Below, piece by piece: positions 1 to 6,542 of a stretch of DNA of 10,642 nt. The position numbers were made by a program, and so were the translations under genes. Under the pieces are notes generated by a model. It had not been told where the DNA came from, searched no databases, and worked only from the letters and a program-made list of their open reading frames with translations. Position 1 is the first letter of the stretch. Each line of letters opens with the position of its first letter. This DNA is from Marinilabiliales bacterium (GTDB taxonomy: Bacteria; Bacteroidota; Bacteroidia; Bacteroidales; F082), in the NCBI GenBank assembly GCA_002869465.1, contig PKSW01000346.1, positions 1-10,642 on the forward strand. Reading direction: 5' to 3'.

Positions 1-152
1 GGCAATTCGCAGAGGGCTATAAAGTATTCAATTTCAACCTTTACACGGTATTTAAAAAGCGCATACTCCGAAAAAAAATCAGCCAGTTCTTCGGTCTTAT
101 TTCGATACCTTCCGTCAATAGGTGAGGTGGCGGTTAAGGGAGATAATTCCAT
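1..152 (-). CDS. purB: Adenylosuccinate lyase, N-terminal fragment (cut by window edge)
   Basis: Reading the minus strand from the ATG at 152 gives 50 uninterrupted residues starting MELSPLTATSPIDGRY, followed by FFSEYALFKYRVKVEIEY. This matches the conserved N-terminus of the E. coli-type PurB family (MELSxLTAxSPxDGRYxxK, then FSEYxLxxxRVxVE). The gene runs off the left edge, so about 400 further residues and all catalytic residues are outside the window. Adenylosuccinate lyase is a cytoplasmic homotetramer that cleaves SAICAR and adenylosuccinate in purine synthesis, releasing fumarate. It is a housekeeping gene, divergent from the small membrane protein at 286, and it probably marks the left border of the accessory biosynthetic region. 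The assignment rests on this N-terminal signature only, but the signature is distinctive. The start is chosen because the motif begins at this Met. Confidence 0.88.
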   Translation of the reverse strand, partial: MELSPLTATSPIDGRYRNKTEELADFFSEYALFKYRVKVEIEYFIALCEL

Positions 153-166
153 ACGAAATTTTTTAC

Positions 167-174
167 CAAAATTA
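167..174 (-). promoter_or_regulatory. Possible -7 element for purB
   Basis: On the minus strand TAATTTTG matches the Bacteroidota -7 consensus TAnnTTTG exactly and lies 15 bases upstream of the purB ATG. There is no TTG at the expected -33 distance, and the implied leader would be only a few bases long, so this may be a chance match in AT-rich DNA. The rest of the 153-285 gap shows no other convincing signal. Confidence 0.22.
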
Positions 175-285
175 GGAAATATTCGCATTTAAAATGTTCA
201 CGCACTTTTTGGGTAAAAACGTCAGGATAAATCAATTTTTATATATTAGCGCAATTTTGAATCTGTCTAAATAACAAAAAAGCGC

Positions 286-783
286 ATGAAATGGAAGCGT
301 GTCAGGCCCCGCTGCAGGTACATCATTGATTTACCTGCTGATGAGGTGATGAAATTGATCGAAACCCAGTTGAGAAAAAGCAGCGATGAGGTTACAGGCA
401 GTATTTTGCAGCGCCATGCATATCTTACGATTCCTGAAAAGGACCAGCATTATTGGTCGCCTGAGTTTCATATAACTGTCGAAGAAACGGAAACAGGATG
501 TCTTGTACGCGGTGTTGTTGGACCCAAGCCCAAAGTATGGACCATGTTCATGTTTTTTTATTCGGCAGTGGTTGTTTTGCTGGCATTTGGCAGTGCCATG
601 GGCGTTTCGCAATGGATGTTAAAAATGAGTGCACCCTGGCTTTGGAGCATTCCGGCTGCCTTGTTCATTTGGCTGGGGATTTATGTAGCAGCGCTTTACG
701 GGCAGTATCTGGGACAAGAGCAGACGATGTTATTGCAGGATTACCTGAAGAAATGCCTGAATATTCCGGATCAAACCTGTTAA
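286..783 (+). CDS. Small membrane protein of unknown function, two transmembrane helices
   Basis: I do not recognise the family. The 165-residue protein has a soluble, charged N-terminal part of about 80 residues, with predicted helix around 18-32 and beta-rich sequence around 44-78. Two hydrophobic segments follow, at about 84-106 (WTMFMFFYSAVVVLLAFGSAM) and 118-141 (around IPAALFIWLGIYVAAL), then a short tail ending near 165. There is no signal peptide at the N-terminus, so a cytoplasmic N-domain anchored by a C-terminal helical hairpin is the likely topology. The ATG at 286 is the first possible start, because an in-frame TAA sits at 268-270. It is divergent from purB and convergent with the acyltransferase gene, with 37 bp between stops. 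A functional tie to the biosynthetic locus is therefore not supported; it may be part of the purB-side core genome. Confidence 0.7.
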   Translation: MKWKRVRPRCRYIIDLPADEVMKLIETQLRKSSDEVTGSILQRHAYLTIPEKDQHYWSPEFHITVEETETGCLVRGVVGPKPKVWTMFMFFYSAVVVLLAFGSAMGVSQWMLKMSAPWLWSIPAALFIWLGIYVAALYGQYLGQEQTMLLQDYLKKCLNIPDQTC

Positions 784-819
784 GACTCTACCTTGTTCAT
801 TAAAATTTTGTAAAAATGG

Positions 820-838
820 ATTACTTCAGTAATTTTTC
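820..838 (+). terminator. Weak terminator-like hairpin after the small membrane protein gene
   Basis: ATTACT, two bases, then AGTAAT (820-833) form a short AT-only inverted repeat followed directly by a run of T (834-838). It would serve rightward transcription ending after 783 and overlaps the last codons of the opposing acyltransferase gene. The stem is short, has no G-C clamp beyond one pair and a tight loop, so it is only a candidate. Confidence 0.25.
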
Positions 839-1729
839 CACTTTATTCATTGGGTAAACCTTAAAGTCGCCAGACTGAAACCGGCTGATCTTTTTCAGGC
901 TGTTGCCTGCTCCGCATTCAATAAATTGCTTAACACCCAATTGCAACATGATTTCAAAGCTCGCCATCCAGTTAATGCTACCTGAGAGATTCTCGGTTAG
1001 TTCCTTCTGAAAATCTTCCGGGGATTCCATCAATCGCTGGTCAATTGAAGAAATGATAGGATATTTTGATTTCCGGAGTCGTATATGCGCTGTGATGAAT
1101 TCGTTAAACGGGCCACTCGTACTTTTTAACATGGAAGCGTGGTAAGGTGTATTCACGTTTAGCATTGAGACATGAAGAGCTCCGGTAGTTCTTGCCAGCT
1201 CAAGTAATCTGTTCAGCGGTTCTGACCGGCCTGTAACCAGATGAGAATGTGCGCTGCTGGTGTTGGCAATTTCAGCTTCCAGTTTGTGTTTGAGGATGAT
1301 GCCATTGATTTCTTCTTTGGTCAACCCGATAATAGATCCCATTCCTGAATCCATGCCTTGAATAGCGGATTGAGAAATATTAAACGCCTGAATGATCAGA
1401 CGGATACCTTCATCAAATTCAATGACACTCCCGGTGTATAATGCCGCATACAGCCCCATGCTGTATCCAGCCAGGATATCGGGTTTTATTCCCTTTGCAA
1501 TTAATTCATCTGACAAGCTGCAACTGAAAATATAACTGATGATCTGAACTCGCAATTCATCTTCCTTAAAAGCGCTGTCTTCGAGATGGAACGACTCGAA
1601 ATCAACACCACTTGCTACGGAAGCTTTTTTTAAATTTTCCTGGAATTTATTTGAAAGAGCATTCAGAATCTGAACTTCGTTACCGATATATTCAGAAACA
1701 AAGGCGGGAAAAATGAAGGCGACTTTCAT
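821..1729 (-). CDS. FabD-like acyltransferase (trans-acting AT) with altered active-site motifs
   Basis: The protein has 302 residues, the usual size for stand-alone malonyl-CoA:ACP transacylases. Family hallmarks are the nucleophile elbow GYSMG with Ser90 (FabD GHSLG), the NTPYHASM motif with His197 as the partner base, and GAGNSLKKI near 272-280 (FabD GPGxxL). Two usual features are missing. The N-terminal FPGQGSQ motif reads FPAFVSE (residues 7-13), so the oxyanion-hole Gln is Phe. At the position of the Arg that binds the malonyl carboxylate, the stretch RLIIQAFNISQ aligns Ala. In related enzymes that Arg selects dicarboxylic acyl units, so this one may load a non-malonyl acyl group or act as an acyl hydrolase, as some trans-AT pathway homologues do; that is inference. 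It lies 19 bp downstream of the ACP gene in the same transcript, and the ACP is its obvious partner. Confidence 0.85.
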   Translation of the reverse strand: MKVAFIFPAFVSEYIGNEVQILNALSNKFQENLKKASVASGVDFESFHLEDSAFKEDELRVQIISYIFSCSLSDELIAKGIKPDILAGYSMGLYAALYTGSVIEFDEGIRLIIQAFNISQSAIQGMDSGMGSIIGLTKEEINGIILKHKLEAEIANTSSAHSHLVTGRSEPLNRLLELARTTGALHVSMLNVNTPYHASMLKSTSGPFNEFITAHIRLRKSKYPIISSIDQRLMESPEDFQKELTENLSGSINWMASFEIMLQLGVKQFIECGAGNSLKKISRFQSGDFKVYPMNKVEKLLK

Positions 1730-1748
1730 CTTAATTAGAAACTTTTAG

Positions 1749-2054
1749 CTAGTCGAGGTTAATGATATTGTTTCCGTGCTCAATAATTTGCAATTGCATT
1801 TCTATCAATTCGCCAATGGTTTCTACCGGGTGCTTGATGCTGTATTTACCAATGGTTTTCAGATCAATTTCCTGGTCATATTTTTTTGTAAATATTTCTA
1901 TAAGTGCTAGGAACATCAGCGAATCGCCTCCCAAATCCGCGATAATTTTCGAGTCGTCAGTTATTTCATCTATTTCAACTTCACACTCCTCTGCAAAGAA
2001 ATCGTATATCACTTCACGCACTTCTGTTTTAATCTTATCATTCAATTTTGTCAT
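1749..2054 (-). CDS. Acyl carrier protein
   Basis: The 101-residue acidic protein carries the phosphopantetheine attachment motif LGGDSLMFLALIE, with Ser45 as the modified serine in the D-S-L signature and the following helix II typical of ACPs. The upstream helix and the DDSKIIADLGGDSL spacing match type II carrier proteins, with about 20 extra residues at the C-terminus (IIEHGNNIINLD end). It would need a phosphopantetheinyl transferase, none of which is in the window. It is the first gene of the leftward ACP-AT pair and diverges from the radical SAM gene. The sequence is clearly not the compact housekeeping AcpP (about 78 residues), supporting a dedicated pathway carrier. No Shine-Dalgarno site is visible before the ATG, as is common in Bacteroidota. 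Confidence 0.93.
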   Translation of the reverse strand: MTKLNDKIKTEVREVIYDFFAEECEVEIDEITDDSKIIADLGGDSLMFLALIEIFTKKYDQEIDLKTIGKYSIKHPVETIGELIEMQLQIIEHGNNIINLD

Positions 2055-2102
2055 CTGTTGCGATTGTTATTCTAAATTGAAAATTGTGTTAATTTGGACT
2101 GG

Positions 2103-2118
2103 CAAATATATATATTTG
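2103..2118. promoter_or_regulatory. Perfect 16-bp palindrome, possible bidirectional -7 region or operator
   Basis: CAAATATATATATTTG is identical to its reverse complement. Its right half (2111-2118) reads TATATTTG rightward and its left half reads TATATTTG leftward, both exact matches to the Bacteroidota -7 consensus TAnnTTTG. It lies in the 106-bp gap between the divergent ACP (start 2054) and radical SAM (start 2161) genes, leaving leaders of roughly 40 bases each way. TTG triplets are present but not at the usual 19-21 bp: rightward at 2084-2086 (24 bp) and 2094-2096 (14 bp), and leftward at 2126-2124 (13 bp). The site could therefore be a shared promoter, a regulator-binding palindrome, or both. 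Confidence 0.45.
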
Positions 2119-2137
2119 TGATGCAAGGTGATGAATG

Positions 2138-2147
2138 ATTGTACAAT
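2138..2147. repeat. 10-bp palindrome upstream of the radical SAM gene
   Basis: ATTGTACAAT is a perfect palindrome 13 bases before the ATG at 2161, inside the expected leader of the rightward operon. It may be a small operator half or chance. The AAAGG just before the ATG (2152-2156) is one of the few Shine-Dalgarno-like sites in the window. Confidence 0.25.
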
Positions 2148-2160
2148 TTAGAAAGGAAAA

Positions 2161-3573
2161 ATGAGGATAAAACTGATACTGGCTGCAGATTCAAATGACC
2201 CGTTGCGAAAAAATAATCCGTTCAAACCCTTATCCCTTTTACTATTGGCTGCATCAGCGCCTGACCATGATTACGAGCTAATTGATATGCTCGACACACA
2301 GGGTATTGATTATGATTCCAGGGTGGATATAGTTGGGATTAGCATTCGAAAGTCTGCCGAGAAGGCAGGATTTGATGTGGCTGACCAGTTTAAAAAAAGA
2401 GGTGTAAAAGTAGTGTTGGGTGGGCCGCAGGCATCGGCAAATCCTTTAAAAGCAATAACACATGCTGACACAGTGGTAATTGGCGAAGGAGAAGAACTCT
2501 GGCCAAAATTGCTGCTCGATATGGAAGCAAATCAATTGAAAGATTTTTATGTGTCGGCACCTGCTAAATTTGATGCTAACGGATATGCTGTTCATCAGCT
2601 TGAAAGCCTTGCCTCATTGGATAAAATTCCAAAAGTAAATCGCCAGTTATTTAATAAAAAGTATGATTTCGACCTGGTATTTGCATCCAGGGGTTGTGCT
2701 ATCAACTGTGATTTCTGTTCCGTTACACGACTTTTTGGGAGCAAGTACCGTTTACGTCCTGTAGATGATGTTGTTGCTGAAATTGCATCCATCAAAAACT
2801 ATTACTACCTGATTGACGACACCGTTTTTGGCAGACCTAACACTTATGAATACTATGAAGAACTATACGATAAAATTGCGGGTTTAAAAAAAATACAATA
2901 CTGGACGGGTCAGGCCAACCTGGATGCAGCTTCGAATGAAAAAGGGCGTCAAGTCATCAAAAAGGCAGCAAAAGCAGGGTTGATCTATGCGGCGATTGGC
3001 ATGGAGTCGATCAATGAAAAGGTGTTGAAAAAAAGCGGCAGCTATTCAAAGATGGGCGTTTCTAAAGCGAATGATCTGATTGGAAAAATGAAAGAAAATA
3101 TTCGTTTTATCCAGCAGCAGGGCGTTCTTATTTCGGCATGGTTTGCCATTGGTTACGAAGATGATAACCTTGAAACCTATGAATCCACACTTCAATTTTG
3201 TCTTGAAATGAACCTGATCCCGGTTTTTACACCCGTACATGCCCTCGAAGGAACAGATCTATTTGACCGACTGGAAAAAGAAGGAAAATTACAGGATAAT
3301 ACCAGCAATGTGACGAATGTAGCACATGCATCCATAACGAATGAGCAGGTAATTCGTGCCCTGGAACATTTGAATCGCAAAGGTTTCCGACTGCTGACAA
3401 GCCTAAAAAGAACCTGGTTTTATTTTAAAATATTTGTCCGTCAAAAGGAGAATAAAATAGGAGACATTATTCATAAAACGATTTTTACTTTTGTCACCCA
3501 ATGGAGGTTTGGAAAGATCACTACCCTGGAAGCTGAAAAATTAAAAAATAAAGTTTGGAACAATGAACCATAG
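2161..3573 (+). CDS. B12-binding-type (class B-like) radical SAM protein
   Basis: The 470-residue protein has the two-part layout of cobalamin-binding-domain radical SAM enzymes. The first 140 residues form a Rossmann-like domain with VDIVGIS (55-61), VVLGGPQAS (84-92) and the VIGEGEE turn (106-112). The second part is a radical SAM barrel with the 4Fe-4S motif CxxxCxxC at Cys179, Cys183 and Cys186 (RGCAINCDFCS). The B12 domain lacks a clear DxHxxG lower-ligand motif, so cobalamin, if bound, may be base-off without a His ligand; several members of this superfamily are like this. Known relatives carry out C-methylation, ring formation or other radical chemistry; the substrate here cannot be read from sequence. 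It is the first gene of the rightward operon and overlaps the thioesterase gene by 11 bp, implying translational coupling. The start is supported by an AAAGG site five bases upstream. Class is secure, reaction unknown. Confidence 0.88.
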   Translation: MRIKLILAADSNDPLRKNNPFKPLSLLLLAASAPDHDYELIDMLDTQGIDYDSRVDIVGISIRKSAEKAGFDVADQFKKRGVKVVLGGPQASANPLKAITHADTVVIGEGEELWPKLLLDMEANQLKDFYVSAPAKFDANGYAVHQLESLASLDKIPKVNRQLFNKKYDFDLVFASRGCAINCDFCSVTRLFGSKYRLRPVDDVVAEIASIKNYYYLIDDTVFGRPNTYEYYEELYDKIAGLKKIQYWTGQANLDAASNEKGRQVIKKAAKAGLIYAAIGMESINEKVLKKSGSYSKMGVSKANDLIGKMKENIRFIQQQGVLISAWFAIGYEDDNLETYESTLQFCLEMNLIPVFTPVHALEGTDLFDRLEKEGKLQDNTSNVTNVAHASITNEQVIRALEHLNRKGFRLLTSLKRTWFYFKIFVRQKENKIGDIIHKTIFTFVTQWRFGKITTLEAEKLKNKVWNNEP

Positions 3574-3973
3574 CAAATCAAAGAAATATAACTACAAAAT
3601 TCAGGCACGCGGTTACGAACTGGATTCATACGGTCATGTGAATAATGCGGTTTACCTGAATTATGCGGAACAGGCCCGCTGGCAAATCTTTAATGAACTG
3701 GGTTTGTTGGATCAATTCATAGCCAGTGGGATGAAAATCGTAGTGATTGAAAATCATATCAAATATATACGGCAGATCAAACTTTTTGACGAATTCGAGA
3801 TCGAAACGCAGATGGAAAAATCGGCACATTTTCTGTTGTTCAAGCATATTTTAACAAATACAAAAACTAAAAAGACTTTATCAAAAGTGATGGTAAAAAC
3901 GGTATTCCTGGATGAAAATGACAAGCCCTGCGATATTCCTGAATCACTGCTGGAAACCTTTACTGAAGCCTGA
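3563..3973 (+). CDS. Hotdog-fold acyl thioesterase (4HBT / YbgC-like)
   Basis: The 136-residue protein shows the 4-hydroxybenzoyl-CoA thioesterase signature DSYGHVNNAVYLNYAEQAR at 21-39. Asp21 is the likely catalytic acid, His25 and Asn27 follow it, and the Tyr/Glu pair lies at the start of the central helix. Length and single-domain structure match the family. These enzymes hydrolyse acyl-CoA or acyl-ACP thioesters in the cytoplasm; in type II polyketide and fatty acid pathways they release the finished chain, the role I infer here. Its first codons overlap the end of the radical SAM gene (3563-3573), and the first crotonase gene starts 6 bp after its stop, so it sits inside a tightly packed operon. 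Substrate cannot be deduced. A proofreading role is a reasonable alternative. Confidence 0.87.
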   Translation: MNHSKSKKYNYKIQARGYELDSYGHVNNAVYLNYAEQARWQIFNELGLLDQFIASGMKIVVIENHIKYIRQIKLFDEFEIETQMEKSAHFLLFKHILTNTKTKKTLSKVMVKTVFLDENDKPCDIPESLLETFTEA

Positions 3974-3979
3974 CAACAC

Positions 3980-4720
3980 ATGAATAAGACACCAAGAATT
4001 ATATTGAAAAGGGAAAAGGATGTGGGTTGGTTGCAAATCAATAACCCACCTGAGAACTATCTTGAGCAACCCGACTTTATCGAAATAGCCGAACTAAAAA
4101 ATTTTATTGAAACAGGAATTAAAGCACTGGTGATTGAGGGTACAGGGCGTCATTTCAGCGCGGGCGCTGATCTGGAAAATTTGAAAGAGCAGATTAAAGA
4201 TAAAAAGGCTTTTCAGGATCATCTGATGAAAGGCAACAACGTATTAAACTATATTGATGAACTGGAAATCCCGGTTATAGCAGCTATTTCGGGAGTTTGT
4301 TTTGGAGCGGGATTGGAAATAGCACTTGCATGCGATATCAGGGTTTGTGATGAAAACGCCTTGTTTGCCTTTCCGGAGGTCAATCATTTTGTATTTCCTG
4401 GACTGGGCGGGGCAAAAAGACTGGCAGAATTAACAGGTGTGTCAGCAGCAATTGAAATCGTATTGTTAGGTGATATGATCAATGCTGAAAAAGCCCTTGA
4501 ACTGAAAATAGTTGATGCATTGGTAAAAAAGAATGAAGCTAAAGGATATGCCGTTGACCTGGTCGAAAAAATAACTGATAACCGGCCATTAAAAGTGATT
4601 CATGCGGTGATGAGATCTGTCAACAATAGTAAATCAATGAGTGTCGATGAATATATCAAAAATGACACGGAGATGTTCACTGAACTGGCGCTTGAATCCA
4701 TGATTAAAAATAAAGACTAG
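3980..4720 (+). CDS. Enoyl-CoA hydratase/isomerase family protein (crotonase), paralogue 1
   Basis: The 246-residue protein is a near full-length crotonase. The first oxyanion-hole strand is GRHFSAGADL (56-65), the second is GVCFGAGLEIALACDIRV (105-122), and the FPEVNHFVFPGLGGAKRL stretch follows (131-148). Both acid residues used by classical hydratases align: Glu113 in GLEIAL and Glu133 in FPEV. It therefore looks able to hydrate or dehydrate a beta-hydroxy/enoyl thioester, rather than being an acid-less decarboxylase type. The usual N-terminal NAL substrate loop reads PPENYLEQ. The stop at 4718-4720 is followed directly by TAA and then the ATG of paralogue 2. Within the operon it most plausibly acts as a dehydratase on an ACP- or CoA-bound chain. 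Isomerase activity, or dehydration as in a beta-branching cassette, is an alternative. Confidence 0.87.
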   Translation: MNKTPRIILKREKDVGWLQINNPPENYLEQPDFIEIAELKNFIETGIKALVIEGTGRHFSAGADLENLKEQIKDKKAFQDHLMKGNNVLNYIDELEIPVIAAISGVCFGAGLEIALACDIRVCDENALFAFPEVNHFVFPGLGGAKRLAELTGVSAAIEIVLLGDMINAEKALELKIVDALVKKNEAKGYAVDLVEKITDNRPLKVIHAVMRSVNNSKSMSVDEYIKNDTEMFTELALESMIKNKD

Positions 4721-4723
4721 TAA

Positions 4724-5383
4724 ATGCCGGAAATATTCACAGGAAAAAAAATATCATGGGAAATCAGGGATGGCCTTGGTTTTATAAGTTTTATTGATCC
4801 GCCTGAAAACCGAATGGATTCCATCTTCTTTGAAGAGTTCGGTGTTATAATAGATGAAATCATTCCTGCAAGTACAGCCATCGCTTTGATCATCTCCGGG
4901 AGCGGAAGACATTTTTCGTCGGGTGCTGAATTGGAAGATCTGTTCAGAATCATTCAGCAAAAGAAAACGGACACTTTAATATCTAACTATGAACTTTTTC
5001 ATTCTTTAAGCCAGATGAAAATTCCCGTTATTGCAGCAATTAAAGGTGTTTGTATAGGTTCAGGACTGGAACTGGCTTTACATTGCCATTTCAGGTTATC
5101 TGCAGAAGATGCTATTCTGGGGCTTCCCGAGTCCAGTTTTGGTTTAATACCGGGTTTGGGCGGTATTTCAAAACTGATGGAGTTTTCAGGTAAGGCCAAA
5201 GCCATTGAACTGGCTTTAAAAGGCCATCATTTTAATGCTAACGATGCGCTGAAATGGCATATTGTAGATGAAGTTTATCCGAAGAAAATAGTAGTTGAAA
5301 AAGCAATACAATTAGCCAAACTGAGTGCTGAAAACTATAGAAAATACAATAAAAGTGACTGTTTGAAACGCCTGAAAATTTAG
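4724..5383 (+). CDS. Enoyl-CoA hydratase/isomerase family protein (crotonase), paralogue 2
   Basis: This 219-residue crotonase is shorter than the usual 255-260. It has GRHFSSGAEL (61-70) and GVCIGSGLELALHCHFRL (108-125) as oxyanion-hole strands, and LPESSFGLIPGLGG (134-147). Acid residues Glu116 and Glu136 align with the two catalytic Glu of hydratases. The C-terminal helical region after about 205 is cut short, which may affect trimer contacts or substrate binding. It is clearly related to the gene just before it, sharing the PPEN motif near residue 26, the GVC(F/I)G(A/S)GLE block and PGLGG, which suggests local duplication followed by divergence. The gap is 3 bp, so the two are probably translated together. 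Paired crotonases in polyketide clusters usually carry out successive steps or act as a hetero-oligomer; which applies here is unknown. Confidence 0.85.
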   Translation: MPEIFTGKKISWEIRDGLGFISFIDPPENRMDSIFFEEFGVIIDEIIPASTAIALIISGSGRHFSSGAELEDLFRIIQQKKTDTLISNYELFHSLSQMKIPVIAAIKGVCIGSGLELALHCHFRLSAEDAILGLPESSFGLIPGLGGISKLMEFSGKAKAIELALKGHHFNANDALKWHIVDEVYPKKIVVEKAIQLAKLSAENYRKYNKSDCLKRLKI

Positions 5384-5396
5384 GGCTGATCAGAGT

Positions 5397-5418
5397 AATT
5401 GTTTCGCATGCAACAATT
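5397..5418 (+). repeat. Inverted repeat in the gap before the KAS III gene
   Basis: Arms AATTGTT (5397-5403) and AACAATT (5412-5418) flank an 8-base loop containing the palindrome GCATGC. It is the main feature of the 49-bp gap between paralogue 2 and the KAS III gene, the longest gap inside the otherwise tight operon. No T-run follows, so it is not a standard terminator. An mRNA-processing or stabilising hairpin, or a regulator site, is possible. Confidence 0.4.
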
Positions 5419-5432
5419 TGTGAATTGAAAAG

Positions 5433-6542
5433 ATGGTAGAGCATAAAGTTAAAATAACAGGGACAGGTACTTATCTGCCGGGTGACAAGCGAAGTTTGGA
5501 TGAGGTGGACTTCATATTGGGAGAATTGACTGAAGCGCCCTCTAAAATCCGGAAGTGGTTAAAAATGACCAAAGGTCTCATGGGACAGATGCTGGATATT
5601 GAATATTATCATTTTGCTATCGATCCGATCACCCGCGAATTTACGGATGACAATATCAGCATGTCAGTCAAAGCGGCAAAAAAGGCCATCGAAGCTGCAG
5701 GAATAACAGCCAGAGAAATAGATTTTATCGCTTATGGCAGTCCGCACCAGGATCAAATGCCTACCGCTTCGGTACGCATACAGGAGCAATTGGGTGTTGA
5801 GCAATGCGGCGAGATATCTATTCATGCCAACTGCACATCTGCCTACAAAGCCCTGCTAATAGCTCATGATATGCTCCGGAGTGGCAGATATAAAACAGCT
5901 CTGGTAGTTTCGTCAAATATGTCTTCGTCGGAGTTGCGGGCAGAATATTATAACCAGGCACTTATAAAAAAAGAAGAAGTGCTGCTGCGATATTTTCTCA
6001 GCGATGGGGCAGGAGCACTCATTTTGCAGTCAACGCAGGATGACCATGGCTTGTTTGTGGAGAATACGTATATGGAATCAATCGGTGGGAAAAAACCGGC
6101 AGCCATGTTCAATAAACGCCCGGCATATTGGATGAACCCGAAGGAAGAATATGAAAAAGCATATCATCACCTTGCACAATTATTCAACGATCAGTTGCGG
6201 GTGCATTTTAATGAAGCGGACGGTTCTGTCTTTTTTAAAGGTTTGCAACGGATGATGGAAAAATATCCTTTCAATACAAAAGCGGTGCGTTTCTTCCAGG
6301 TGAATTTTCCGTCCAAACACATCGCCGAACTGGTGATCGAAGAATGTGAAGCACTGGGTATTTCCAAAGACAAGCTATACACCAAAATGAATTCGATGGG
6401 ATATATAGGTCCGCCGATGGCATTGGTGAGCATCGATCGCATGATCCAGGAAGAACAATTTAAAAAGGGGGATTTGGTACTGAGTTTTGTAACCGAAGTC
6501 AGTAAGTTTATGCAGGCCGGATTTGTATTGAAATACGAATGA
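5433..6542 (+). CDS. FabH-like 3-oxoacyl-ACP synthase III family protein with incomplete catalytic triad
   Basis: The 369-residue protein has the thiolase fold of KAS III enzymes. The N-terminus reads ITGTGTYLPGD. A long insert at 30-60 (LGELTEAPSKIRKWLKMTKG onward) sits where FabH has its NExL and R-T-G-I-xxR segment. The nucleophile lies in IHANCTSAYKAL with Cys134, followed by LSDGAGALIL (189-198). FabH's HQAN motif aligns with FQVN (288-291), so the catalytic His is Phe288, and the GNTSAAS motif aligns with MGYIGPP (322-328), so the Asn is Tyr324. A classic decarboxylative condensation therefore looks impaired; acyl transfer or a condensation using other residues is possible. The insert pattern reminds me of DarB-type KAS III proteins of dialkylresorcinol synthesis, from memory only. 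Its last 4 bp overlap the start of the dehydrogenase gene (ATGA), so the two are translationally coupled. Confidence 0.84.
   Translation: MVEHKVKITGTGTYLPGDKRSLDEVDFILGELTEAPSKIRKWLKMTKGLMGQMLDIEYYHFAIDPITREFTDDNISMSVKAAKKAIEAAGITAREIDFIAYGSPHQDQMPTASVRIQEQLGVEQCGEISIHANCTSAYKALLIAHDMLRSGRYKTALVVSSNMSSSELRAEYYNQALIKKEEVLLRYFLSDGAGALILQSTQDDHGLFVENTYMESIGGKKPAAMFNKRPAYWMNPKEEYEKAYHHLAQLFNDQLRVHFNEADGSVFFKGLQRMMEKYPFNTKAVRFFQVNFPSKHIAELVIEECEALGISKDKLYTKMNSMGYIGPPMALVSIDRMIQEEQFKKGDLVLSFVTEVSKFMQAGFVLKYE

Noticed and set aside
242..249. TATATTAG as a -7 element for the small membrane protein gene
   Set aside because: It mismatches the TTTG end of the consensus and has no TTG at a workable distance; the nearest TTTG is 30 bp away.
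1762..2121. Rightward 119-residue open frame
   Set aside because: It is the opposite-strand shadow of the ACP gene, is rich in Ser/Ile without domain features, and the ACP is unmistakable.
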